A stretch of 64,000 nt of DNA from Buttiauxella sp049686335 (lineage in GTDB: Bacteria > Pseudomonadota > Gammaproteobacteria > Enterobacterales > Enterobacteriaceae). Of the stretch, positions 63,382 to 64,000 are shown piece after piece; within the stretch, counting starts at the first letter, position 1; each line of letters opens with the position of its first letter. The position numbers were made by a program, and so were the translations under genes. The notes under the pieces are model-generated. The model saw nothing but the letters and a program-made list of their open reading frames with translations, searched no databases and was not told the DNA's origin. The DNA lies in the NCBI RefSeq assembly GCF_049686335.1, contig NZ_JBAVHX010000004.1, positions 372,001 to 436,000 on the forward strand, in the 5' to 3' direction.

Positions 63382-64000
63382 ATGACTCTGCAACAAGAGA
63401 TTATCCAGGCACTAGGTGTTAAACCACAGGTCGACCCACAGCACGAAATTCGTGTCAGCGTCGATTTTTTGAAGTCGTATCTGAAAAGATACTCGTTTAT
63501 TAAGTCTCTGGTACTGGGTATCAGCGGCGGCCAGGACTCCACACTGACAGGCAAACTTTGCCAACTGGCTATCAATGAACTGCGCGACGAAACCGGTGAC
63601 GATAGCTACCAGTTTATCGCGGTACGTTTGCCGTTTGGTGTGCAGGCAGATGAACAAGACTGCCAGGATGCGATCACCTTTATCCAGCCTGACCGCGTGC
63701 TAACCGTGAATATCAAAGGCGCCGTGTTGGCCAGCGAGCAAGCATTACGTGAAGCAGGAATTGAACTGAGCGATTTCATTCGTGGCAACGAAAAAGCCCG
63801 CGAGCGCATGAAAGCCCAGTACAGCATTGCCGGAATGACCAAAGGCGTGGTGGTGGGTACCGATCATGGCGCTGAAGCCGTGACTGGTTTCTTCACCAAA
63901 TACGGCGATGGTGGCACCGATATCAACCCTATTTTCCGTCTGAATAAACGTCAGGGCAAAGCGTTGCTTAAAACTCTGGGTTGCCCGGAGCATCTGTACC
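63382..64000 (+). CDS. nadE: NH3-dependent NAD synthetase (5' part)
   Basis: Final step of NAD synthesis, amidation of deamido-NAD with ammonia. The first 206 residues are in the window. The P-loop of the N-type ATP pyrophosphatase family is LGISGGQDSTL (about 46-56), followed by VRLPFGVQADEQD and GTDHGAEAVTGFFTKYGDGGTDINP. GGAGGG precedes the ATG. The gene runs off the end of the window intact. Confidence 0.96.
   Translation, partial: MTLQQEIIQALGVKPQVDPQHEIRVSVDFLKSYLKRYSFIKSLVLGISGGQDSTLTGKLCQLAINELRDETGDDSYQFIAVRLPFGVQADEQDCQDAITFIQPDRVLTVNIKGAVLASEQALREAGIELSDFIRGNEKARERMKAQYSIAGMTKGVVVGTDHGAEAVTGFFTKYGDGGTDINPIFRLNKRQGKALLKTLGCPEHLY

Overview
The window is a stretch of enterobacterial chromosome. 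Its backbone follows, gene for gene, the segment of Escherichia coli running from lpp to nadE: lpp end, ldtE, sufEDSCBA, menI-ydiJ, ydiK, rprA, ppsA, ppsR, aroH, hemP, selO, ydiV, nlpC, btuD-btuE-btuC, ihfA, pheT, pheS, pheM, rplT, rpmI, infC, thrS, ydiY, pfkB, ydiZ, yniA, yniB, yniC, ydjM, tcyP, cedA, katE, osmE, nadE. The proteins are close to the E. coli ones but clearly diverged, and several blocks are absent from E. coli, so this is another genus of Enterobacteriaceae. A Buttiauxella- or Kluyvera-like organism is only a guess. No rRNA, tRNA, IS element, prophage or CRISPR array was seen.

Region 1 (1-6820) holds the lpp terminator, ldtE and the iron- and stress-responsive suf Fe-S assembly operon, transcribed leftward from a Fur-boxed promoter. 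Region 2 (about 6820-14160) is accessory DNA in the place where E. coli passes from sufA to menI. It contains a StrB-like small-molecule kinase, a CigR-like secreted Gly/Asn-rich protein, a lipoprotein that looks like a paralog of OsmE, an unlisted 53-residue lipoprotein, an HbpS-like secreted protein beside a two-component system whose kinase gene carries a one-base frameshift, the Nudix hydrolase NudI, a RelE/HigB-type toxin-antitoxin pair, and a 45-bp tandem repeat made of REP-like DNA. Region 3 (14163-19240) is menI-ydiJ, ydiK and the small RNA RprA.

Region 4 (19262-25404) replaces the E. coli ydiL-to-ydiD segment with glutathionylspermidine synthetase/amidase, a cytoplasmic GH3 glycosidase and a divergent GPH-family sugar symporter. 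Region 5 (25549-30415) is ppsA, its regulator ppsR, and aroH with a candidate TrpR operator. Region 6 (30622-36577) is a complete Fur-boxed haem operon, hemPRSTUV, between aroH and selO. E. coli K-12 keeps only a HemP-like gene (ydiE) there.

Region 7 (36631-43413) has selO, ydiV, an orphan LacI-type regulator, nlpC, the btu genes and ihfA. Region 8 (43418-50237) is the translation cluster pheT-pheS-pheM-rplT-rpmI-infC-thrS, with the Phe attenuator, the ATT start of infC and the thrS leader operator. Region 9 (50605-64000) runs from a small secreted protein of unknown function through ydiY, pfkB, ydiZ, yniABC, an isolated kduD with a KdgR-like site, LexA-boxed ydjM, tcyP, a SEL1 protein, cedA, katE and osmE to the start of nadE.

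Two families of dispersed palindromic DNA recur in the gaps: REP-like units and a second family built around CAAGTTGCA. One copy of the second family lies between the Cra site and the ppsA coding sequence. The least explained part is 8151-12264, where small envelope proteins, an HbpS-like sensor protein and a broken two-component system lie together.
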